This document shows positions 1 to 5,478 of a stretch of DNA of 13,629 nt, piece by piece. Positions within the stretch are counted from its first letter, which is position 1, and every line of letters begins with the position of its first letter. The position numbers were made by a program, and so were the translations under genes. The stretch comes from Firmicutes bacterium CAG:552 (GTDB lineage: Bacteria; Bacillota; Clostridia; Christensenellales; Pumilibacteraceae): contig FR884055.1 in assembly GCA_000435495.1 (NCBI GenBank), forward strand, positions 199,850 through 213,478. The letters are read 5' to 3'. The notes beneath the pieces were generated by a model. The model was not told the origin of the DNA. It did not search any database and was given only the letters and a program-made list of their open reading frames with translations.

Positions 1-623
1 CCTACCGCTCCGCTACTCGACGCATTTACGTCAAAACTGCCTGCAACGTCGTAATTGTCCATGCCTTCGTCCTCGAAGACCGGCTCGTCTGCCGTACCGA
101 AGAATCTGAACGGCTTGTCTACAAAGACAAAGTTGACGATAAGCATCAAAAGAGCGCCTATCGCTACAAAGGCTACTAAGTATATGACGGTGGTAAGAAG
201 GACGCACTGACCGAGGTACTTCATTACAGCCGAAAGGTTCTCGCCGGTAAAGGGACTTTGGAACAAAAGTCCTATGCCGATGCCCGCTAATTCAAATCCC
301 GCAAAGTCCAATACATACCAACCTATCATTTTGAGACTTTTCGGGCTTTTTTTCTTAAATATGGCGATACGACGCAAAAAACATATTCCGGTTACCGCAA
401 TAAGCGTAAACACGGCAACCATCATCACCATGATGAATCCGGACATATGTCCTTTTATCGGTTCGAAATTCATACCCTGCGCTATTATATTGATAATATT
501 CTTTGCCGGAAAAATCGAGTGAGCGCCGTCTATGCAAGCGCACACAAACACAAGCAACAAAGAATATACGCAGGCAAGACCAATGGTAATCAGCGTCTTT
601 CTCGTGAATAATGTTTTTATCAT
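1..623 (-). CDS. Four-helix membrane protein, 3' end beyond the window
   Basis: An open frame of 207 codons runs from ATG at 623 to the left edge without a stop, so the C-terminus is missing. The start is supported by AGAGGTGG at 628-635, four bases upstream. The product has four clear hydrophobic segments at about residues 10-30, 60-83, 99-121 and 139-168. A short basic loop (about 84-98, rich in Lys and Arg) lies between the second and third, and an acidic hydrophilic tail begins near residue 176. I do not recognise the family and see no catalytic motif. It is the last visible gene of the leftward set, about 220 bases after the signal peptidase gene, with a repeat pair in the gap. Its place suggests an accessory membrane role in export or assembly of the neighbouring secreted proteins, but that is inference only. 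The open frame and start are sure; the function is unknown. Confidence 0.85.
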   Translation of the reverse strand, partial: MIKTLFTRKTLITIGLACVYSLLLVFVCACIDGAHSIFPAKNIINIIAQGMNFEPIKGHMSGFIMVMMVAVFTLIAVTGICFLRRIAIFKKKSPKSLKMIGWYVLDFAGFELAGIGIGLLFQSPFTGENLSAVMKYLGQCVLLTTVIYLVAFVAIGALLMLIVNFVFVDKPFRFFGTADEPVFEDEGMDNYDVAGSFDVNASSSGAV

Positions 624-679
624 GTTTCCACCTCTGAGATGTTTTTTTACTCTGTTACTCTTCTTTCAAGAAAAGTAAG

Positions 680-726
680 AAAGAATTTTAAAAGGTTCTT
701 TTTTAATTATCCTAATCAAGCGTTCT
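680..726. repeat. Intergenic 47-base direct repeat, copy 1
   Basis: This stretch matches 779-825 at 45 of 47 positions; the only differences are two bases near the middle. It begins with an imperfect palindrome (AAGAA, TTTTAAAA, TTCTT) followed by a T-rich run, then ATTATCCTAATCAAGCGTTCT. A looser similarity extends about 20 bases to the left of each copy (CTCTT-type, A- and G-rich). It sits in the gap between two leftward genes, so it is probably transcribed or acts as a terminator-like element. A short open frame across the pair is a by-product of the repeats. Confidence 0.85.
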
Positions 727-778
727 CCGTTTTTGGTGCTTGGTTTTCTGCCTCGCTCTTTCTTAGGAAAAGCAAACA

Positions 779-825
779 AAAGAATTTTAAAAGTTCCTTT
801 TTTAATTATCCTAATCAAGCGTTCT
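779..825. repeat. Intergenic 47-base direct repeat, copy 2
   Basis: Second copy of the element at 680-726, with a 99-base period. It ends 22 bases before the stop codon of the signal peptidase gene at 848. The palindromic core plus T-run could form a weak hairpin in either orientation. It may belong to a dispersed intergenic repeat family, but only these two copies are visible here. Confidence 0.85.
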
Positions 826-847
826 TACGCCGTAACGTAACCTTGTT

Positions 848-1804
848 TTACTCGGTTTCGTTATCCGCATGTTCGGACGGCGGCGGATTATATTTGACAA
901 TTTCGTCGGCGACTTCTTTTGAGATAAAACCGTTGTCGTCGAAATGATAAATGAATTTGTCCAGGTAGAGTTTTTCGAAATATTCCGTCCTTACGTCTAC
1001 GTCGTCGCTTATCTCTTCGGCATCGGCGGAAAGCAGCTCTATAAGCATGTCCTTACGTTTTTGACGAACTTCGCTTATAACGCCTATGCGGTTATCGAAC
1101 ATTATCATGCAGTATATAACGGCAAGAACGGTAGCGATACCCGAATACGACTGAAAAAACAATATAAACAAACCTACCGTCGGGAGATATTTGCCGCTAT
1201 ACTTACCGACTACGTTATCGAAAGACGGGCGCATTTCGTCCACGCCGTTGTTTGCGTCGCCCTTAGTCGTGTAAGTTCCGTCCGGATTGACGCTTACGAT
1301 ACGGTGAATAATAATTATGCCCTCTTTGTTACGATAAGCAATAACGTCGTACTTTTTCAGCTCGTCGGCATTTTTTACCTTTTGCAAAACAATAACGCTG
1401 TATGTAGGAAACTGATCGTTGAGATTATTCTCTTCAAGGTACTTATTGTCCTCGTGTTTTTTCTCCATCGAACCCGATGCGACAACCATAAGCATTTTGT
1501 TGCCTATAGCCGTAGCGTTGCCGCTGATTCGGTTAACTATGCCGATAATCAAAAAGATGGCGATTATCGCAAAAACTACCGAACCGACAACCCGCTTTAT
1601 CGAAGAAATAATCTGCTTGCGACGAATTTTCTTTTCCGAATCCGCTTTGGCAAATTCGTCTATAATGTCTACGTCGAACCTACCTGCGTTATACTGCTCG
1701 ACCGTAATCTTGGTGTACGCTCCGAAAAGTAGCGTAAAAACCACCGAAAAACAAGTTACGGCTAAAATCGTTATTATAAGCGCTATCAGATCGAGTTTGT
1801 CCAT
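848..1804 (-). CDS. sipW: SipW-like (ER-type) signal peptidase I
   Basis: Membrane serine protease expected to cut signal peptides from exported proteins on the outer face of the membrane. The S26B signatures are visible: VASGSME with the probable catalytic Ser112, IIHRIV with His167 (the ER-type and SipW enzymes use His where LepB uses Lys), and KGDANNGVDE with Asp183. Hydrophobic segments lie at about residues 5-28, 71-91 and 209-235. At 318 residues it is much longer than B. subtilis SipW (about 190). It has an extra N-terminal helix, a longer Ser-to-His spacing of 55 residues, and a charged tail of about 80 residues after the last helix. An in-frame TAA three codons upstream fixes ATG 1804 as the first possible start, but no good ribosome binding site is seen. 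The neighbours encode four proteins with SipW-type signal segments, its likely substrates. The family is confident; the substrate pairing is inferred from context. Confidence 0.9.
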   Translation of the reverse strand: MDKLDLIALIITILAVTCFSVVFTLLFGAYTKITVEQYNAGRFDVDIIDEFAKADSEKKIRRKQIISSIKRVVGSVVFAIIAIFLIIGIVNRISGNATAIGNKMLMVVASGSMEKKHEDNKYLEENNLNDQFPTYSVIVLQKVKNADELKKYDVIAYRNKEGIIIIHRIVSVNPDGTYTTKGDANNGVDEMRPSFDNVVGKYSGKYLPTVGLFILFFQSYSGIATVLAVIYCMIMFDNRIGVISEVRQKRKDMLIELLSADAEEISDDVDVRTEYFEKLYLDKFIYHFDDNGFISKEVADEIVKYNPPPSEHADNETE

Positions 1805-2180
1805 ATTACGTTACATCTAAAAAAAGCAAAAATCTCTCTTACTTAAATATCGATTGAACTGAGTTACAAAAACAGCATATTTATTGTCGCTCGGAACAAT
1901 TTGCAAGCCTCTGAGACACTATCGAAATTTCGCCTTTTGCGCCTCTGCGCTACGCACTAATCGGCTTTACCGAAAACCGCTAAAATGCGCATGTTTACTT
2001 TAAGATTTGTTGGTTGCTATGACGGAAACGTCTTTACACCTAGGCGACAAAAACAAAAATGTCTGCAAGTCCTGCAAAAAACGTCATGCTTTGCGGCTGC
2101 GTTCGATTTGCTTAGGGTTTGCTGAAGTTTTTGCCCTTTAAAAATACTTTCTGCCGCACGTTAGCCGTAATGCGCCGAAA

Positions 2181-2219
2181 AAACGGCTGTAAACGGCTGC
2201 TGTATTAGCTGCTGTATTA
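2181..2219. repeat. Nested short tandem repeats
   Basis: Two adjacent duplications are visible. AAACGGCTG occurs at 2181-2189 and 2191-2199, a 10-base period. GCTGCTGTATTA occurs twice back to back at 2196-2207 and 2208-2219, as perfect copies. Both lie in the non-coding gap between the second secreted-protein gene and the signal peptidase gene. They look like slippage products; no function is apparent. Confidence 0.85.
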
Positions 2220-2228
2220 AATACCAAA

Positions 2229-2263
2229 AGGACGAAGAAACTTTTTGTCGGTCTCTCCGTCCT
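2229..2263 (-). terminator. Candidate terminator after the second secreted-protein gene
   Basis: On the minus strand AGGACGGAGA (2254-2263) pairs with TCTTCGTCCT (2229-2238) over ten positions with one G-U pair and a 15-base loop. Transcription would then read TTTGGTATTT, so the T-run is short. It lies about 35 bases past the stop codon of the gene at 2299-3159. It could end transcription of the substrate genes or reduce read-through into the signal peptidase gene. Confidence 0.55.
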
Positions 2264-2298
2264 ACCGAATATTTATTGAAAAATTTTAGTTAAGACTA

Positions 2299-3159
2299 TC
2301 ATTTAGAAACAGCCTCAACCGTTACCACGAACTTAAGGTTAGCGGCGTCAACATTTCCCGATTCATCCACGAAAAGGCTACGCAACTCGGTCATAATTTC
2401 CTTTTTTATATCTACTATTTCTTCAAGGGTAGAAGCTCCGGCAAAGATTTCATCTGGCGAATGATCGGGTATTTCTCCGTCGAGATATTTACCGGGGTTG
2501 CATCCTTTGAACTTTTCGCCCCAACCAAACGTAACGTCAAAAGTAAACTTCTTTTCGTTTTCGGTTGCGCCGTCTGTAAACATACTATCCCCCGCCGAAA
2601 TAGTTTTCGGCGCAGTTGTCTTATTAAACGGATCGGAAGGAAGCGGTAAAAATCTGCCATCCTTATCTACGGCGTATTCCGGCAAAGATATGCAAGCGTT
2701 GCCGGCATTATAAGTATACGTTCTGTTCTTCAAGCTGCCTTCGTTTGTTTCGGTCCAAGTATAGCCTGCCGCCGTTAGAGCTTTGTCGCTGATCTTTATC
2801 GTTATTTTAAACTCTTTAAGTCTGTCATAATTCTTTATCGTACCGGTTACGGTTGCGACAAGGACTTCCTTATCGTCTTTTTCGCCATCTTTCGGAAGAT
2901 CGTACATTATATGGGGAACTTTGTCGTCCGCCTGAGGACCGAAGCAAACGAAGTCTTTACCCTCTGCCATTGCTACCGTAAGACCGAGGCGAGCGTCGTC
3001 TATAGTCGCAGTGGTAATATTACCCGTGCCTTCGCCGGATGCACCGCTGCTTATGAGCCAAGCGGCAAAACCGGTAGTAATAAGGGCGAGCGTTACAAAC
3101 AAACTTGCGGTTATCATAATCGCTTTTTTAGAAAAAGCATGTCTGGTAACTTTTTTCAT
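2299..3159 (-). CDS. Secreted protein with SipW-type signal, TasA-like candidate
   Basis: A 286-residue exported protein of unknown exact function. The N-terminus is basic (MKKVTRHAFSKK) and is followed by a hydrophobic segment at about 13-36 that ends in GFAAWLIS. This is the motif typical of SipW-dependent signal peptides, with cleavage expected near the GFAAW. The mature part is mostly beta-type sequence. It shares two patterns with the neighbouring 3330-4100 product: TGNIT with DAR and LT at about residues 45-61 in the early mature region, and FTFDVTFGWGEKF (205-217) in the late region. These suggest paralogues with one fold. The start has a good site, GAGGAG, nine bases before ATG, and its own promoter upstream at 3259-3288. 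It lies between a sister gene and the signal peptidase gene, which supports a role as a cell-surface or matrix-fibre subunit. Other identity: a minor fibre or anchor protein like TapA. Confidence 0.85.
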   Translation of the reverse strand: MKKVTRHAFSKKAIMITASLFVTLALITTGFAAWLISSGASGEGTGNITTATIDDARLGLTVAMAEGKDFVCFGPQADDKVPHIMYDLPKDGEKDDKEVLVATVTGTIKNYDRLKEFKITIKISDKALTAAGYTWTETNEGSLKNRTYTYNAGNACISLPEYAVDKDGRFLPLPSDPFNKTTAPKTISAGDSMFTDGATENEKKFTFDVTFGWGEKFKGCNPGKYLDGEIPDHSPDEIFAGASTLEEIVDIKKEIMTELRSLFVDESGNVDAANLKFVVTVEAVSK

Positions 3160-3191
3160 AACTTTTTTCTCCTCATCTTAATATTGTTTGG

Positions 3192-3222
3192 ACACGATGT
3201 TTCTATACTTCTCGTATCGTGT
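3192..3222 (-). promoter_or_regulatory. Inverted repeat in the leader of the second secreted-protein gene
   Basis: ACACGAT (3192-3198) and ATCGTGT (3216-3222) are perfect 7-base inverted arms around a 17-base loop. They fall inside the roughly 90-base untranslated leader between the promoter at 3259-3288 and the start codon at 3159. The site may fold in mRNA or bind a regulator. No known riboswitch class was recognised. Confidence 0.5.
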
Positions 3223-3258
3223 ATGTACGTCTTGTCGTGTACTTCCGTCACCACAAAC

Positions 3259-3288
3259 ATTATACGTAAATAAGATTGCTTTCGTCAC
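3259..3288 (-). promoter_or_regulatory. Sigma-A-type promoter for the second secreted-protein gene
   Basis: On the minus strand a perfect TATAAT (3259-3264) is preceded at 18 bases by GTGACG (3283-3288), four of six matches to TTGACA. The start codon is about 100 bases downstream. This indicates that the gene can be transcribed separately from the sister gene at 3330-4100. A perfect 10-base palindrome GTAACGTTAC lies just upstream, at 3298-3307, and could be an operator. Confidence 0.6.
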
Positions 3289-3329
3289 GTTTTCGGCGTA
3301 ACGTTACATCTTTTTAATAACACAAACGC

Positions 3330-4100
3330 TTATACCGTTTGCTGTGCGTTTGCCTTGGAAGCTATCGTTACTACGTAGCTAATTCCGTTAATTTTCCCTT
3401 GCATAGCGTTAAGTTCCAAAGCTTTTTTCGCATTGACGTCATCATAAGGGAGATTGTTAAAGTAATCGTACGGATTAGTATGAGTTGCGTCGGTAAATGC
3501 CGTACCCCAAGCAAACGTAATGGTTATCGTAAGAGTATACTTATTGTCAGCGCCTTTGGTAAAAGCATCTTTTGCTATATTGATAGCAGTGCCCAGAGTT
3601 ACAGTATCGGAAACGGCACCATAGCTAATGGTCGGATTCTTGACATGGTTTTTACTAACTGCATGATTAAAATCATCATTGGCGCCAACCGTGGTTTCCT
3701 CTCCGCTTCCCGGCTTAGTTGCATTCATAGTAAAAGTAAACGTGTTGGGAAGATGATTATTAAAAACCTCTTCATCCAACACAGTATCGTCGGGCTTAGT
3801 CAGAGTAAGTGTAAGAGTAGCGGTAAGCTTTTCGTCCCCCACATCGCTACCGGGCTTAAACCAGTCGCTGTTGTTGCTGTTGTTATCATCGTAATCGCTC
3901 GGCTTACCGAAGACAATACTTCCGTTGGTAATCGCCGCCGTGAGCTTGTATCTTGCGTCCGTTACGCCGGATGCGGTAATCGTGCCGGTCTGCTGCTCTT
4001 TTACGTTCGGCGTAGTAATTATCCATGCGGCGAAACCCACGCCGACGAGAACTACGACCGAAAGAATGCTGATTAGCGTCAAACTAAACTTCTTTTTCAT
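3330..4100 (-). CDS. Secreted protein with SipW-type signal, TasA-like candidate
   Basis: A 256-residue exported protein. Residues 1-4 are basic, a hydrophobic core follows, and GFAAWIITT at about 22-30 is a textbook SipW-cognate signal end. The mature chain is rich in Thr, Asn and Asp, has a very acidic and Asn-rich stretch near 69-90 (DDNNSNNSDW), and is predicted by eye to be mostly beta strands. The pattern TGTIT...DAR..LT.A (about 38-55) and TITFAWGTAF (193-202), followed by NPYDYFN, match the product of 2299-3159. No sortase motif, cysteine or C-terminal membrane segment is present. The start is supported by AGGAG ten bases before ATG. It is the first gene of the leftward set and faces the divergent control region. 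The likely role is a surface or fibre subunit released by the nearby signal peptidase. The export signal is confident; the fibre role is inferred from SipW and TasA knowledge. Confidence 0.85.
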   Translation of the reverse strand: MKKKFSLTLISILSVVVLVGVGFAAWIITTPNVKEQQTGTITASGVTDARYKLTAAITNGSIVFGKPSDYDDNNSNNSDWFKPGSDVGDEKLTATLTLTLTKPDDTVLDEEVFNNHLPNTFTFTMNATKPGSGEETTVGANDDFNHAVSKNHVKNPTISYGAVSDTVTLGTAINIAKDAFTKGADNKYTLTITITFAWGTAFTDATHTNPYDYFNNLPYDDVNAKKALELNAMQGKINGISYVVTIASKANAQQTV

Positions 4101-4123
4101 AAATATAATTCTCCTAATAAAAC

Positions 4124-4152
4124 ATACTGTTTTGACAACGGCAAAATGTCAA
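4124..4152 (-). promoter_or_regulatory. Candidate promoter with inverted repeat, first leftward gene
   Basis: On the minus strand a perfect TTGACA (4147-4152) is followed after 17 bases by CAGTAT (4124-4129), a weak -10. The start codon is at 4100, so the leader would be under 20 bases but would include the AGGAG site. The same -35 forms one arm of a perfect inverted repeat, TTGACA with TGTCAA (4132-4137), with a 9-base loop; a regulator could bind there. Confidence 0.4.
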
Positions 4153-4248
4153 GCAACACAAAAACGTTTCGACTTTTCACAACGCAAATCGTCATAATTC
4201 GTCACGTAAAGCAAAAAAAATTCTCTCCATCCGTCAATTTACAATACC

Positions 4249-4277
4249 ACTTTAACACGACATAACTAAAAAAGCAA
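4249..4277 (-). promoter_or_regulatory. Alternative promoter for the first leftward gene
   Basis: On the minus strand TTGCTT (4272-4277), a 17-base spacer and TAAAGT (4249-4254) fit a sigma-A promoter with three and four of six matches. It would give a leader of about 140 bases. It competes with the candidates at 4124-4152 and 4324-4329; sequence alone does not decide between them. Confidence 0.35.
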
Positions 4278-4323
4278 GCATTTTTTAACAAATTTCTTAA
4301 CATTATTGAAAAAACTTTACAGT

Positions 4324-4358
4324 ATTATACATTATTTAATTTCGGCTACCCCCCCCCC
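4324..4358 (-). promoter_or_regulatory. Perfect -10 hexamer with a ten-base C/G tract at its -35 position
   Basis: TATAAT is read on the minus strand at 4324-4329. The place where a -35 would lie (about 4347-4352) is occupied by the edge of an uninterrupted run of ten C (4349-4358; G on the minus strand). No normal -35 hexamer is present at usual spacing. A homopolymer in this place could change promoter strength when its length changes by slippage. The promoter itself is unproven. Confidence 0.4.
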
Positions 4359-4421
4359 GACCAAAAAAGTCCTATTTTAATTATAAAGTGTCGATAAAAA
4401 CCATAAAAAGTCTAATTTTCC

Positions 4422-4451
4422 TTGACTACATTACTTTTTTAATGTTATTAT
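4422..4451 (+). promoter_or_regulatory. Sigma-A promoter for the rightward pair
   Basis: TTGACT (4422-4427, five of six matches), an 18-base spacer and TATTAT (4446-4451, five of six) form the best promoter in the window. The expected transcript start is near 4458, which leaves about 310 untranslated bases before the first start codon at 4769. Confidence 0.65.
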
Positions 4452-4545
4452 ACATATACAAAATAGTACAAAACTAATCGCATGCGCCCGCGCGCACGAG
4501 AATCGCATATACATACTACACAATTTGTACACATTTGTAACCTGC

Positions 4546-4618
4546 GCCGGCAAAGCCCGACTTGGCAAAAAACGTTGCTTAGACTCGCTCGTCCGTTTTG
4601 CCGTTTTGCCGGCAAAAC
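4546..4618 (+). promoter_or_regulatory. Foldable element in the long leader
   Basis: In the rightward leader GCCGGCAAA (4546-4554) is exactly complementary to TTTGCCGGC (4605-4613), and inside it GGCAAAA (4564-4570) is complementary to TTTTGCC (4596-4602), giving nested stems. The 3' arm also belongs to a perfect 16-base palindrome, GTTTTGCC/GGCAAAAC (4603-4618), and GTTTTGCC is directly repeated at 4595-4602. The alternatives exclude each other, as in an RNA switch. It does not match a riboswitch class that I know. Confidence 0.5.
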
Positions 4619-4768
4619 AGCTGCGCCTCACTATCTTATGCCGTAGGATTTGTACGAACTTTCTACCCATCGCATAAAACGGGCTGCTGCGCAACGTCAA
4701 GTGCGATTACTGCGGCATAAGTCTGCAAAGCAAAATTACGACAGGAAGATTATACGGGACCGAAAATC

Positions 4769-5476
4769 ATGAAAATCTCTCTTCGCAAAAAATTAAATAA
4801 ATTTTTCGACAAAATCTGCACGCTACGCAACTCCGCCCTATGCGCCGCTTTGGCAATAGCCGCCGTAATATGCGTGGGGTTTTCGACGTGGGTAATTCGT
4901 ACTCCCGGCATAACCACGGTGGCGTACGGCAGCGAATTTGCCGTATATTCGGTAACAGACAGTTCGGACTATGTTACGTTTAGCGACGGCGCAAGCGGAT
5001 TTGCGTACAACGCCGTAGGTTTTTACACTGACGACTATACTATCAGCTCTGTCGGCAAAATCGCCAAAAACATTACTCTTAATGGTGGCTATATCCAAGG
5101 CTTTTTGCAAGGCGCATACAGATTGGACGTCGCTTTTTATCCGCACGGTGACAACGTTTCCGCAAGCGACCTTGCTTTTATGGACGGCAGAATAACGTTT
5201 GCCGTTTCTTACGGCGACAAAACGGTTACGCCGAGCGTTACTTATTCGGCGAGCGGCGAAAGCAGCGTCAAAACGGTTGCTTCGGCAGGAATCGACCGCG
5301 ATAACTTCACAAATCTCGGCATAAACCAAACCGACAACATTCTTCTTACCATAACCGTAAAACTTGACTACGCCTCGGACGGCGAAACGTACGCAAAATT
5401 ATATAATTATCTGCTCGGCGGCGGAGCTTTTGTAATGGACGCTACCGTAAGGCTCAGCGAAGGAGGCGAAGCGTAG
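4769..5476 (+). CDS. Small secreted protein with SipW-type signal, partner of the giant adhesin
   Basis: A 235-residue exported protein. A basic N-terminus (MKISLRKKLNKFFDK) leads into a hydrophobic segment at about 22-43 ending in GFSTWVIRT, the SipW-type motif also seen in the two leftward proteins. The mature chain is Ser, Thr, Gly and Asp rich, with alternating hydrophobic residues that suggest beta strands. Its end (LLTITVKLDY, then YNYLLGGG and FVMDATVRL) loosely resembles the ends of the two leftward proteins, so a shared fold is likely. The ribosome site is weak (GGGA nine bases before ATG), which together with the long leader suggests controlled translation. Its stop codon overlaps the GTG start of the giant gene by one base and its last codons carry that gene's AGGAGG, so the two are probably translated in a coupled way. 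The likely role is a surface subunit or an anchor for the giant; this is inferred. Confidence 0.85.
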   Translation: MKISLRKKLNKFFDKICTLRNSALCAALAIAAVICVGFSTWVIRTPGITTVAYGSEFAVYSVTDSSDYVTFSDGASGFAYNAVGFYTDDYTISSVGKIAKNITLNGGYIQGFLQGAYRLDVAFYPHGDNVSASDLAFMDGRITFAVSYGDKTVTPSVTYSASGESSVKTVASAGIDRDNFTNLGINQTDNILLTITVKLDYASDGETYAKLYNYLLGGGAFVMDATVRLSEGGEA

Positions 5477-5478
5477 TG
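5461..5478 (+). promoter_or_regulatory. Ribosome binding site and overlapping TAGTG start of the giant gene
   Basis: A full AGGAGG (5461-5466) sits nine bases before a GTG start (5476-5478). The last base of the upstream TAG stop (5474-5476) is the G of this GTG. This decides the start: no in-frame ATG occurs until about residue 272 of the product. The arrangement predicts translational coupling with the preceding gene. Confidence 0.85.

Larger units (their letters stand above)
1805..2298. other. Gene-free gap upstream of the signal peptidase gene
   Basis: This 494-base gap has no credible coding frame on either strand. Starting beside the upstream secreted-protein gene it holds a hairpin (2229-2263), nested short tandem repeats (2181-2219), an inverted repeat (AGCCGT at 2163-2168 with ACGGCT at 2183-2188) and a perfect 10-base palindrome CGAAATTTCG at 1923-1932. 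I could not find a convincing promoter for the signal peptidase gene, although its long separation from the upstream gene suggests it has one. A small RNA or long leader is possible but unproven. Confidence 0.6.
4101..4768. promoter_or_regulatory. Divergent control region between the two gene sets
   Basis: This 668-base gap separates the leftward and rightward gene sets. It holds candidate leftward promoters (4124-4152, 4249-4277 and a lone TATAAT at 4324-4329), a ten-C tract at 4349-4358, a strong rightward promoter at 4422-4451 and about 310 bases of leader for the rightward pair. The central part (4200-4450) is very AT-rich and the leader after 4480 is clearly richer in G and C. An open frame on the minus strand here (4431-4700) has no ribosome site or recognisable product and is not called. 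Confidence 0.7.

Noticed and set aside
639..947. Plus-strand open frame of 102 codons
   Set aside because: It is made of the two intergenic repeat copies, runs into the antisense end of the peptidase gene, and has no ribosome site or family likeness.
944..1732. Plus-strand open frame of 262 codons antisense to the peptidase gene
   Set aside because: It is a shadow of the strongly supported S26B gene on the other strand; its product has no recognisable features and biased, Tyr/Asn/Val-rich composition.
1805..2298. Missed small gene in the gap
   Set aside because: No frame of reasonable length with a ribosome site and coherent composition was found on either strand.
3339..4076. Plus-strand open frame of 245 codons antisense to the first leftward gene
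   Set aside because: The minus-strand frame has a ribosome site and a SipW-type signal; this one has neither and lies wholly within it.
4431..4700. Minus-strand open frame of 89 codons in the control region
   Set aside because: No ribosome site, low-complexity basic product, and it covers the rightward promoter and leader structures.
4458..4768. Cyclic di-GMP (GEMM) riboswitch in the leader
   Set aside because: I looked for the conserved core and tetraloop receptor pattern of GEMM-I and did not find it; the stems seen do not fit that fold.
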